A stretch of DNA of 10,146 nucleotides from positions 11,708 through 21,853 of the forward strand of contig MGUR01000038.1 of the NCBI GenBank assembly GCA_001800075.1, in the 5' to 3' direction. This document shows, piece after piece, positions 1 to 6,232 of the stretch. Source of the DNA: Elusimicrobia bacterium RIFCSPLOWO2_01_FULL_59_12. Its GTDB lineage: Bacteria > Elusimicrobiota > Elusimicrobia > 2-01-FULL-59-12. Both the position numbers and the translations under genes were made by a program. The notes under the pieces were generated by a model, which was not told where the DNA came from, ran no database searches, and saw only the letters and a list, made by a program, of their open reading frames with translations. Each line of letters begins with the position of its first letter. Positions within the stretch are counted from its first letter, which is position 1.

Positions 1-86
1 TGAGGCTTCCCCTCACCCCCTTAGACCCGCACCGCAGGCCGAAAATTCATTTTTATTTTTTGGTCCGGGAGACATACAATGAGCGG

Positions 87-509
87 GTGAGTCTTCGCAG
101 CGTTTTTCCGATCGCCGCCCTGCTCCTTCTGCGGGGGCCGGTCCCGTTGGTCGGGGCCGATCTGCCCGGTATCGACCCCCTCCCCGCTCCCGAAGCCGTC
201 ATGAGCCGTGAGGCGCTGGAGGCATTCCTCACGCAGCAGAAAAAAGGGACGCCGCTGGAGATCGTCCTGCTCAAGGGCAAGATGATCCGCGGCCTGTTCG
301 GGAGCTACGACGATTATTATGAGACCGTCTGGATCGTCCCCCGAGGGGAGCGGGGGGTGTTCACGGAGAAAAGCTACAGACTCTCCGGGATCAAACACGC
401 CGGGGCGTGGGACCGCAAGAAGGAAGAAGCGCCGAGCGCCTCTCCCCTCCTGCAGGAGGTGGGCAGCAGCGACTATGAACTGCTGAAGGCAGGCAACGGC
501 GTCCAGTAA
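87..509 (+). CDS. Small secreted protein of unknown function
   Basis: I do not recognise the family. The protein is about 140 residues. It opens with a short basic segment and a hydrophobic run (FPIAALLLL), followed by a likely signal-peptidase site near VGA/DLPG, so it is probably exported. The mature part has a helix-like segment (SREALEAFLTQQ) and then a compact beta-rich core (EIVLLKGKMIRGLFGSYDDYYETVWIV) that could be a small SH3/Sm-like barrel; that fold is a guess. I chose the GTG at 87 because it gives a compact signal peptide. A longer in-frame TTG start at 60 adds nine polar residues and has no ribosome binding site. A GGGAG at 68-72 is well placed for an out-of-frame ATG at 79, which reads only three codons and stops at TGA 88-90, overlapping the GTG. 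The gene converges on the Omp85 gene with a 17-base gap and no T-rich terminator. Confidence 0.6.
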   Translation: MSLRSVFPIAALLLLRGPVPLVGADLPGIDPLPAPEAVMSREALEAFLTQQKKGTPLEIVLLKGKMIRGLFGSYDDYYETVWIVPRGERGVFTEKSYRLSGIKHAGAWDRKKEEAPSASPLLQEVGSSDYELLKAGNGVQ

Positions 510-526
510 GGACGGCCGGAGCCGGA

Positions 527-2254
527 TTAGTCCCCGGTGGACTTGAGTCCGGGAAATTTCTCGTAGGAATTCGCCGAGCGTTTGAACCCCTGCCCCGCCG
601 CGATGGAAAAAACGACCCGTTTGTCCTGCAACGGAAGCGGTCCGACCGCGTAGGCCACGTCAAAGCGATAGACCGACCCGGACGTGGATCGCGTGAGGCC
701 CAACCGCAGGCCCACCCCGACGCTGGCATGGACGTCTTTGCGCGTAAAGGTTTCCCCCTGCGCCCGGACCTGCCCCACGTCCATAAAGCACGCGCCGCCC
801 ACATAGGCCAGATGCAGGACTTCGTGCGGGTAGAAGGCGCGCCCTTCAATATTCAGCAGGATGCTTTTATTCCCCGTGAAGGACTTCGATTTGAACCCCC
901 GCAAGCCCCGATCGCCTCCCAGCTGGAGCAGGTTTTCCGTGTTCATATTCTGCACGTAGGCCGATTCGAGATGGGCGACGCCGGTGAAGGGGAACTCGGT
1001 CGGCAGGCGCTTGTAGGTGTTGACGTTTAAATAATAAAGGGTGTTGTCGAGGCGCCCTCCGGCTTGTCCCGGCGCGTAGGTGTTGAAGCGGCCCGTCATC
1101 CCGTAGCTCGCCAGCGCGAAGGCGGAGTTTCTCCTTCGAAGACCGAACGAATGGGTGACGGACAGCGGGAGCGTCACGTCGGTGGACCCCAGGGAGCGGC
1201 CGGCGTATCCCGCGGAGACAATCGCCTGGTGTCCCAGATTGATGTCCTCCACCCGCTCCGCGCGGTCCACAAACGTTTCCTTGATGAAGTCGGCCTGTAT
1301 CCAGTTCCATTCCAGGTGAGGCCCGGTCCGGGTCGTGTACTCGGGAAGGGTGCCGGGCGGGGTTGTCGGTTCGGATCTGAACCGGTCGGTGATATAGGAA
1401 TAGCGCAACAACAAGCGGTGCGCGCTTAGCGGGTCGCGATTGATGCGCCTGCCGACGAATGCGCCGCCCTCATGATGGTCGCGGCGGTAATGGGTCGTCT
1501 CCACCCCATTTTGGACGACCCGCTGGAGTTCGTCGTCGTGGAGCCAGCCCAGTCCTCCGGCCTGGCGGGTGTCCAGGGAATAAAAGGGCTGGGCCAGCGA
1601 CAGGTTCTCCTTGTTTCCCGTGGGGGTGTTGTCATAAATGAAATTGAGCCGCGCCCGCGAGCCGAGCAGCTGAGGGTCGCCGTAGCTGTATTGATGGCTC
1701 ACGCCCTCCGGCTCGTCCCTGTAAAAGTATGAAGCGGACTTGCCGTATCCGAGCAGATTCTCCTCCAGAAACCCCATCGCGAATCGGTTTTCTTCGCCTT
1801 CCCGGCCGAAGTCGGCTTGCGGCTGGGTCGTCCAGCTGTCGAGGGTTTCCACGAGCACGTCCACCCGCCCGTCGCCCACCGGGCGGGTTCGCACGCGCGA
1901 GTCTTTGATGAACGGCAGGGCGCGCAGGATGCGCTCGGATTCATCCAGTAATAAGGGGTCCGCCCGGTCGCCGGGCCTGATCAGCAGTTCCCGGCGGATA
2001 ACGCGCTCTCGTGTGGTGACATGCAGGGCATTGGCCCAGGTATAGGGCCAGCGGTCCTCACCCGACACGGCAGGATCAAAGACATTTTTGGGGTGGATGA
2101 GGATGGTGCGGATCATCGGCCCGGAATGGCCGGCGGCCGCCCGTTTTCGTGCGGATTGGGCCTCGGCCGCGCATAGAGACACAGCGAAAACAGATAGAAA
2201 TAAAGAGAGGGTTCGCCATTGCAACGGCAAAATCCACCTGCTAGACTGATCCAT
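527..2254 (-). CDS. Omp85/BamA-TamA-type outer-membrane beta-barrel protein with POTRA domain
   Basis: The product is about 575 residues and fits the Omp85 superfamily (surface antigen D15), whose members insert or secrete proteins at the outer membrane. Residues 1-32 form a signal peptide (hydrophobic LSLFLSVFAVSLCA, then AEA/QS). Residues about 48-141 look like one POTRA domain: a strand beginning IRTILI, the RELLIRPGD turn, the LDESERILRALPFIKDSRV helix and a closing DVLVETLDSW strand. The rest is barrel-like with alternating aromatic residues. Near residue 450 the sequence GDRGLRGF matches the conserved (V/L)RGF tip of the L6 loop that plugs Omp85 barrels. A final strand RVVFSIAAGQGF is followed by about 17 extra residues. 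One POTRA is far fewer than the five of BamA, so this is not the essential BamA; an accessory TamA- or FhaC-like role is possible. The ATG at 2254 has no Shine-Dalgarno. A TTG at 2224 sits 9 bases after AGGTGG and still leaves a full signal peptide, so it is a real alternative start. Confidence 0.85.
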   Translation of the reverse strand: MDQSSRWILPLQWRTLSLFLSVFAVSLCAAEAQSARKRAAAGHSGPMIRTILIHPKNVFDPAVSGEDRWPYTWANALHVTTRERVIRRELLIRPGDRADPLLLDESERILRALPFIKDSRVRTRPVGDGRVDVLVETLDSWTTQPQADFGREGEENRFAMGFLEENLLGYGKSASYFYRDEPEGVSHQYSYGDPQLLGSRARLNFIYDNTPTGNKENLSLAQPFYSLDTRQAGGLGWLHDDELQRVVQNGVETTHYRRDHHEGGAFVGRRINRDPLSAHRLLLRYSYITDRFRSEPTTPPGTLPEYTTRTGPHLEWNWIQADFIKETFVDRAERVEDINLGHQAIVSAGYAGRSLGSTDVTLPLSVTHSFGLRRRNSAFALASYGMTGRFNTYAPGQAGGRLDNTLYYLNVNTYKRLPTEFPFTGVAHLESAYVQNMNTENLLQLGGDRGLRGFKSKSFTGNKSILLNIEGRAFYPHEVLHLAYVGGACFMDVGQVRAQGETFTRKDVHASVGVGLRLGLTRSTSGSVYRFDVAYAVGPLPLQDKRVVFSIAAGQGFKRSANSYEKFPGLKSTGD

Positions 2255-2270
2255 GCACGATGATAATACC
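2225..2270. promoter_or_regulatory. Compact divergent start region between Omp85 and Sel1 genes
   Basis: The two divergent genes start within tens of bases of each other. Their outermost ATG codons overlap on opposite strands in the CATG at 2252-2255. A GATAAT at 2262-2267 (+) and a TATTAT at 2268-2263 (-) are each five of six to the -10 consensus, but I found no convincing -35 element for either. If the TTG (2224) and the ATG (2271) are the true starts, this 46-base gap would hold both promoters or leave one transcript leaderless. Inferred from base patterns only. Confidence 0.3.
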
Positions 2271-4487
2271 ATGAGCGTGATCAAAAACCCATCCCGATGG
2301 GCCGTCGTGGCGCTGGGCGTATTGACGGCGGCCGCCTGGGCCAGACCTCCCGCCTCGACCGACGATTTCCTGACCGCTTACAGCCGAAAAGATTTCAAAG
2401 CGGCCTTGAAACAGGTGCGCCCGTTGGCGGAAGAGGGGAACGCCTACGCCCAATTTACCATCGGGAAGATGTATGCCAACGGGGAAGGGATTTCCCGGGA
2501 TTTTAAAAAAGCCGCTCAGTGGTTTCACAAAGCCTCAGAGCAGGGGATCGCGCTGGCGCAGTACCAGCTGGGGCGGTTATATGCCGGCGGCGCGGGAGTT
2601 GAGAAGAATATGGCCGAAGCGGCGCGCTGGTACCAGAAAGCCGCGGACCAGGGAGACGCCGATTCTCAGCACGACCTCGGACAGCTTTATGCGCTGGGAA
2701 GCGGCGTCGCCAAGAATCGCGTCACAGCGGCCGGCTGGTTTTTGAAAGCCGCCGAGCAGGGCCATCCGGATGCCGCCTACCGCCTGGGCGTGATGCTCGA
2801 GTCAGGCGACGGGATCGCCCGGGATTCCTCACAGGCGGACAAGTGGTTCCTCAAGGCGGCGGACAGCGGAAATAGGGAGGCGCAATACCGCGCCGGCCGG
2901 ATGTACCGGCTCGGCGAGGGGATCCCGCAGGATTTCCAGAAGGCCTACACCTGGCTGCACAAGTCCGCCAGCCAGGGGGTCGCCAAGGCGCAGTACGAGC
3001 TCGCAGGCCTTTTTGAAAGAGGAGAGGGGACCGATAAAGACCTGGTGATGGCGGCGCGCTGGTATTACGAGGCGGCCCAGAAAAACCATGTGGAGGCTCA
3101 ATTTCGTCTTGCCCAGATGCTGGCGATGGGCGAGGGGATCGCCAAGGACCCGCGGGAGTCCGTGAAGTGGTACCAGAAAGCGGCCGAAAGCGGGAGCGCG
3201 GAAGCCCAGTACCGCATGGGATTATTTCATGCCGAGGGCATCGTTTTGTCGAAGGACCCGGGAGAAGCGGTCATGTGGCTCAGCAAGGCGGCCAACCAAG
3301 ACAACGCCCAGGCGCAATACCGGCTGGGCGCGATGTATCACGAAGGGCAAGGGGTCCCCAAAGACCCGGCGCTGGCGCGGCAGTGGTATTTTAAAGCGGG
3401 GCAGAACGGCGTCCCGGAGGCGCAGTATAACCTCGCGGTTCAGTATGCCGCCGGCGAAGGCGGCGCCAAAGATCTCGCCCAGGCGGCGGCTTGGTATCGA
3501 AAAGCCGCTGAAAAAGGAATCCCCGAAGCGCAATACAATCTCGCCGCCGCCTATGCGTCCGGCCAGGGTGTTCCCAAAGACCGCGAGCAGGCCATCGGGT
3601 GGTACCGCAAAGCGGCGGAGAAGGGGATCCCGGAAGCCCAGGTTGACCTGGCGCTTCTTCTGGCCGGCGGGGCCGGCGCTCAGAAAAATTACACGGAGGC
3701 CCTCAGCCATATGAAGCAGGCGGCGGAAAAGGGCAGCGTGGACGCCCAGTATTATCTCGGCGTGATGCTGGTCTCAGGCGAAGGGATTGCGAAAGATCCC
3801 GCGCAGGCGGCGTCGTGGTTCAGGAAAGCGGCGGAGAAAGGCCATGCGGACGCCCAGGTCCAGATCGCGTCCATGTACGAGAGCGGCGCGGGCGTGGTGA
3901 AGAATTTATCGGAAGCGGCGCGCTGGTATCAGAAAGCGTTTGATCAGGGAAATGCCCAGGTCGCTTACCGCCTCGGCGCGATCGCGGAAAGCTCGAGGGA
4001 TCCGGGAAAGGCGGCGGCGTGGTATGCCAAAGCGGCCGAGCAGGGCAATGCCGATGCCCAGATCCGCCTGGGCGTGATGTATTACCTGGGAGAAGGCGTG
4101 GGCAAAGATCCCGCGCAGACGGCGCACTGGTACCGCAAGGCGGCGGATCAGGGAAACGCGGACGCGCAGTATCGCTTGGGTTTGATGTATGAGAGCGGCG
4201 TGGGGGTGTCGAAAGACGCCAAGGAGGCGGCCGGGTGGTTCCGGAAAGCCGCCGAACGCGGGATCGCCCCCGCTCAGTTGAGTTTGGGACAGTTGTATGT
4301 GAAAGGGGAGGGGGTCCCCAAGAGCGAGCGCCGGGCCCTGGAATGGATCCAAAAAGCCGCCGAGGGCGGCGATAAAAACGCGATGCAGCTGCTGGCCGAC
4401 TGCTATGAAAACGGCTGGCTTAAACTTCCGCAAGATCTCGCGCAGGCCCGCCGCTGGCGCTCCCGGGCCAAACAGGTGAAGGAATGA
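2271..4487 (+). CDS. Secreted Sel1-repeat (SLR) solenoid protein, 18 repeats plus a degenerate one
   Basis: The product is 738 residues. Residues 1-24 are a signal peptide (SRWAVVALGVLTAAAWA), so the protein is periplasmic or exported. After a lead-in helix segment (DFLTAYSRKDFKAALKQVRPLAEEG), residues 58 onward are tandem 36-residue Sel1-like repeats of the form AxAQYxLGxxYxxGxGVxKDxxxAxxWYxKAAxxGx. Sel1 repeats are paired-helix solenoids related to TPRs and act as protein-binding scaffolds; the binding partner cannot be read from the sequence. I count 18 repeats plus a degenerate, more basic C-terminal unit ending WRSRAKQVKE. No catalytic domain is present. I chose the ATG at 2271 because it gives a compact signal peptide. 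An in-frame ATG at 2253 adds six residues and overlaps the start codon of the divergent gene. Neither start has a clear ribosome binding site. The stop overlaps the next gene (ATGA), so the two are probably translationally coupled. Confidence 0.9.
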   Translation: MSVIKNPSRWAVVALGVLTAAAWARPPASTDDFLTAYSRKDFKAALKQVRPLAEEGNAYAQFTIGKMYANGEGISRDFKKAAQWFHKASEQGIALAQYQLGRLYAGGAGVEKNMAEAARWYQKAADQGDADSQHDLGQLYALGSGVAKNRVTAAGWFLKAAEQGHPDAAYRLGVMLESGDGIARDSSQADKWFLKAADSGNREAQYRAGRMYRLGEGIPQDFQKAYTWLHKSASQGVAKAQYELAGLFERGEGTDKDLVMAARWYYEAAQKNHVEAQFRLAQMLAMGEGIAKDPRESVKWYQKAAESGSAEAQYRMGLFHAEGIVLSKDPGEAVMWLSKAANQDNAQAQYRLGAMYHEGQGVPKDPALARQWYFKAGQNGVPEAQYNLAVQYAAGEGGAKDLAQAAAWYRKAAEKGIPEAQYNLAAAYASGQGVPKDREQAIGWYRKAAEKGIPEAQVDLALLLAGGAGAQKNYTEALSHMKQAAEKGSVDAQYYLGVMLVSGEGIAKDPAQAASWFRKAAEKGHADAQVQIASMYESGAGVVKNLSEAARWYQKAFDQGNAQVAYRLGAIAESSRDPGKAAAWYAKAAEQGNADAQIRLGVMYYLGEGVGKDPAQTAHWYRKAADQGNADAQYRLGLMYESGVGVSKDAKEAAGWFRKAAERGIAPAQLSLGQLYVKGEGVPKSERRALEWIQKAAEGGDKNAMQLLADCYENGWLKLPQDLAQARRWRSRAKQVKE
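2442..4484 (+). repeat. Tandem coding array of 36-residue Sel1 units
   Basis: Eighteen consecutive Sel1 units occupy this part of the gene, each 108 bases except unit 15, followed by a divergent last unit. Unit 15 (3954-4049) encodes only 32 residues: the loop that normally reads YxxGxGVxK is cut to AESSRD, an in-frame loss of 12 bases. Units 10 to 12 share nearly identical junction peptides (KAAEKGIPEAQ), but their DNA differs at many third positions. The array therefore looks old and kept at protein level rather than freshly duplicated. Confidence 0.85.
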
Positions 4488-4987
4488 AAACCCCCACCGT
4501 CACCCCGGCGGTCGTAAGCCGGGGTCCAGTCTCTATTAAAGAAACGACACTGGATTCCGGCTTAAGGCATGCCGGAATGACGATCCTGTTGGCTCTCTTT
4601 CTGTTTTCCGCTCCCGTACTGGCGAAGTCGTCCGAAGACAAAGTGTGGGTGATCGTGCGGCCGGTGCAGTGCCTGGGGAATCCCTGGGAGAAGGACTGGC
4701 TGGCCAGGAACAAAAACCAAGCGGCTAAGTACCCGCGCACGGAAGAGTTCGAGGTCCTCGCGGCGTACTTCGCCCGGAAGAAAATCCCGGTGCTGGACAT
4801 CCGCGTCAAGCCGTACGTAAAGGGTGACATGCTCTGCCAGGCGTGTGATTGCCCCCGCGGAGACACCTTGTTCCTGATGATTTACGCCAAGCACGCCCCC
4901 AAGATGGTCCGCCTCGGCTACACCGAGCGCATGCCCGCTTCGCCGGCAGGCAGGCCCGCTGATCCCGTTCCAGCCGCCCAGAAATAA
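4484..4987 (+). CDS. Small secreted Cys-containing protein of unknown function, signal peptide interrupted by an in-frame repeat
   Basis: I do not recognise a named family. The reading frame is 167 residues. The ATG at 4484 overlaps the Sel1 stop as ATGA and follows AGGTGAAGGA, so coupled initiation there is plausible. Residues 4-32 are encoded by a palindromic repeat, after which a hydrophobic signal core follows (MTILLALFLFSAPVLA, cleavage likely before KSS). An internal ATG at 4577 in the repeat's last bases could be used instead, but that signal peptide would lack the usual basic start. The mature domain has four cysteines: Cys63 in VQCLGNPW and Cys118, 121 and 123 in LCQACDCPRGD, a CxxCxC cluster that could bind metal or form disulfides. 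The last 20 residues are low-complexity and partly encoded by another repeat. The stop lies 2 bases before acylphosphatase. Function unknown; export is likely. Confidence 0.75.
   Translation: MKTPTVTPAVVSRGPVSIKETTLDSGLRHAGMTILLALFLFSAPVLAKSSEDKVWVIVRPVQCLGNPWEKDWLARNKNQAAKYPRTEEFEVLAAYFARKKIPVLDIRVKPYVKGDMLCQACDCPRGDTLFLMIYAKHAPKMVRLGYTERMPASPAGRPADPVPAAQK
4498..4582. repeat. Double-hairpin palindromic repeat element inside the coding sequence
   Basis: The element has two hairpins in tandem. The left stem pairs CCCCGGC (4503-4509) with GCCGGGG (4518-4524). The right stem pairs TTCCGGC (4555-4561) with GCCGGAA (4571-4577). They are joined by a long-range pair, TCCAGT (4525-4530) with ACTGGA (4549-4554), and the whole is bounded by CGTCA (4498-4502) and TGACG (4578-4582). 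This layout is typical of REP/MITE-like intergenic repeats in many bacteria, in which GGAATGAC and TCCAGT ends recur. Only one copy is in this window, so calling it a dispersed repeat is an inference from its form. Confidence 0.75.
4933..4959 (+). repeat. GC-rich short repeat, copy 1 (in-frame, near a C-terminus)
   Basis: This 27-base stretch matches 8783-8809 at 24 of 27 positions: GCCCGC, four differing or partly matching bases, then the identical 17-mer CCGGCAGGCAGGCCCGC. It encodes part of the low-complexity tail (PASPAGRPAD) of the small secreted protein. Confidence 0.65.
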
Positions 4988-4989
4988 GC

Positions 4990-5271
4990 ATGAAAACAGA
5001 AACGGCCGCGGCTCACGTCCTGATCAAGGGCCGCGTGCAGGGAGTGGGGTACCGCTTTTTCGCCCAGGACGCCGCGGAACCCTTCGCGCTTAAAGGGTGG
5101 GTTCGCAACCTGCCGGGCGGGGATGTGGAATGCGTCGTGGAAGGCCCCCGGCTGGCGATCGAACGTTTTCTGGAAGAGCTCCGCAAGGGCCCGCCCGTCG
5201 CCCGCGTCGACGCCGTCCAGGTCGACTGGCGCCCCGCCGCCGGCCAGCTGGCCGGCTTCACCATCCGCTGA
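4990..5271 (+). CDS. acyP: Acylphosphatase
   Basis: Acylphosphatase hydrolyses the carboxyl-phosphate bond of small acyl phosphates such as acetyl phosphate or carbamoyl phosphate, in the cytoplasm. The 93-residue length is typical of the family. The signature GRVQGVGYRFF spans residues 14-24 and includes the phosphate-binding Arg22. The second active-site residue is Asn40 in GWVRNLPGG. The conserved VEGP segment follows, and the C-terminus ends in the usual beta strand (GFTIR). There is no signal peptide, unlike the two genes upstream. The ATG lies 2 bases after the preceding stop, so the gene is the last of a three-gene operon. Its link to the secreted upstream proteins is not obvious, and co-transcription may be incidental. 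Confidence 0.95.
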   Translation: MKTETAAAHVLIKGRVQGVGYRFFAQDAAEPFALKGWVRNLPGGDVECVVEGPRLAIERFLEELRKGPPVARVDAVQVDWRPAAGQLAGFTIR

Positions 5272-5403
5272 CTTTCCGGAGCGGCCCCGGTCGATGTGGA
5301 CCCTGGAAGCCGGGCCGGCCGGTCCGCCATGAAATCCCACGGCGCGGATGAGCGCCAGCTTCTCCACATGCGCCGCATCCTCGCCAGCGCATAAGCATAG
5401 TTC

Positions 5404-5784
5404 CTATGCAATCTTGAATTTTTGGCGGAACGTATCGCGGATGCGCTTTACGGCTCGGAAGCATCGTTCCGCATCCTGAGCATCCGTTTTTGAACCGGGA
5501 TAGCGCACTTCAACAGAGGAGCTGGTGAGAAAAGCCAGATCCTCCATGCAGGGAGTCAGCTCTGGAATCGACTTCGAGGTTTGTTTGGCGAGTGCTTCCA
5601 GGTCGTGCGTTTTCGGGAACGCCTGGTCCGTCTCCATCAGCCACGCTTTTAAATATTTTTCCACGCACTGATGAGCGTGAAAACACACCGCGTCACAGAC
5701 AGGATCGTGGGATTCCTATTCGCGCACGGCAACTTTAAAATCTCCTTCCGCCTTGTCGATCCATTCCTTAGTGACCGGCTTCAT
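5404..5784 (-). pseudogene. HEPN-domain protein interrupted by an in-frame amber codon (HEPN/MNT module)
   Basis: Read through the whole frame, this is a 126-codon minimal HEPN protein of the PF05168 type. It starts MKPVTKEWIDKAEGDFKVAV and contains the family hallmark DAVCFHAHQCVEKYLKAWL, then KTHDLEAL, then EVRYPG, and ends IRDTFRQKFKIA. HEPN proteins paired with MNT nucleotidyltransferases are RNase-type toxins or their relatives. Codon 23 (5716-5718) is TAG. Homologues usually read something like ARREL at this point, so a TTG-to-TAG change of Leu is the simplest origin. The ATG at 5784 overlaps the MNT gene end by 17 bases, the usual arrangement for such pairs, which supports this as the original start. 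The part after the stop is open from a GTG at 5688 (94 residues) but lacks a ribosome binding site and the first helix. I do not see the canonical R-x4-6-H motif in the last helix. Readthrough or a sequencing error are alternatives. Confidence 0.75.
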
Positions 5785-6085
5785 AGAGCACCTTGCCCCT
5801 CTGGGTCACTTCCTGGATGAACGCATCCCCCATCGCCAACCGTTTCTGTATTTCCATCGGAGTCCGCACCAGAAGGTCGACAGGAAAAGGAAAATCGATC
5901 GCACGGCGAATCTTGACGGCTTGATCCACGTTGCGCAGCGATGTGTCCATGGCGACCAGCAGGTCCACGTCGCTGTCCGGCGTCGGTTTTCCGTAAGCGT
6001 AAGACCCAAACAAAAAGATGGCTTGGGGGTGAAATTGATGAGCAATCTGGGAGGCGATTTGTTGGATGGCGGATTCGTTAACCAT
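5768..6085 (-). CDS. MNT-domain nucleotidyltransferase (antitoxin-type partner of HEPN)
   Basis: The product is 105 residues, matching minimal MNT nucleotidyltransferases of the DNA polymerase beta fold. The active-site signature GSYAYGKPTPDSDVDLLV spans residues 27-44 and fits GS-x10-D-x-D with Asp39 and Asp41; a third acidic residue is probably Asp70 in FPVDLLV. In characterised HepT/MntA systems the MNT enzyme adds AMP units to the HEPN toxin and silences it. That role is inferred here from family and neighbourhood. The start ATG at 6085 is supported by GAAGGA at 6098-6093, 7 bases upstream. The gene overlaps the downstream HEPN frame by 17 bases. The catalytic residues are intact although the partner is interrupted. 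Base composition of the pair is lower in GC than the flanking genes on the stretches I counted, which is compatible with horizontal acquisition. Confidence 0.9.
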   Translation of the reverse strand: MVNESAIQQIASQIAHQFHPQAIFLFGSYAYGKPTPDSDVDLLVAMDTSLRNVDQAVKIRRAIDFPFPVDLLVRTPMEIQKRLAMGDAFIQEVTQRGKVLYEAGH

Positions 6086-6106
6086 GGCTAATTCCTTCGA
6101 GGGGTC

Positions 6107-6135
6107 ATTGTATGTTTTTAAATCGTTTCAGTGAA
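6107..6135 (-). promoter_or_regulatory. Candidate sigma-70-type promoter of the MNT/HEPN pair
   Basis: On the minus strand TTCACT (6135-6130; four of six to TTGACA) and TACAAT (6112-6107; five of six to TATAAT) are separated by exactly 17 bases. The -10 lies about 20 bases upstream of the MNT start, with the GAAGGA ribosome binding site in between. Inferred from consensus only. Confidence 0.5.
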
Positions 6136-6149
6136 CGGCGAAGGCAGCA

Positions 6150-6226
6150 CCGGTGTGGGGGTGAAAAGGAGGTGTCCCGCCGTTCCCCCTCGCCCGCCGA
6201 AGGTGGGAGAGGGGGGGGGTGAGGGC
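6150..6226 (+). repeat. Dispersed repeat, copy A
   Basis: This segment aligns with the reverse complement of 6409-6508. Shared blocks in order are CCGG-TG-GGGGGT, AAAAG-AGGTG-TCC, CCCTCGCCCGCCG, AAGG-GGGAGAGGG and GGGTGAGGGC. Copy A is about 77 bases because it lacks roughly 20 bases present in B before the last block. It contains a run of nine G at 6211-6219. It lies between the MNT promoter and the transposase remnant. Confidence 0.6.
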
Positions 6227-6232
6227 ACATTT

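Noticed and set aside
1..59. End of an upstream gene or terminator at the left edge
   Set aside because: No frame with recognisable content; only a short CCCTCACCCCC stretch resembling the core of repeats A/B, too short to call.
3222..4433. Long minus-strand frames opposite the Sel1 array
   Set aside because: They mirror the 108-base repeat in antisense and have no family signature; the sense strand is a clear Sel1 protein.
2442..4484. Regular repeats that could suggest a CRISPR array
   Set aside because: The unit is 108 bases, wholly coding, and degenerate at DNA level; there are no spacers or cas genes.
5272..5403. Terminator or gene between acylphosphatase and the HEPN gene
   Set aside because: The 132 bases contain GC-rich inverted bits and a 21-codon frame from 5329, but no stem followed by T-run and no recognisable protein.
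5716..5718. TAG recoded as an amino acid
   Set aside because: TAG also terminates the HEPN frame itself (5404-5406), the DUF547 gene (6560-6562) and the TPR gene (7409-7411), each at a natural protein end, so general reassignment is unlikely.
6211..6219. Run of nine G as a phase-variable tract
   Set aside because: It lies inside a non-coding repeat and is not placed to switch a start codon or a promoter; it is more likely repeat drift or a sequencing-prone tract.
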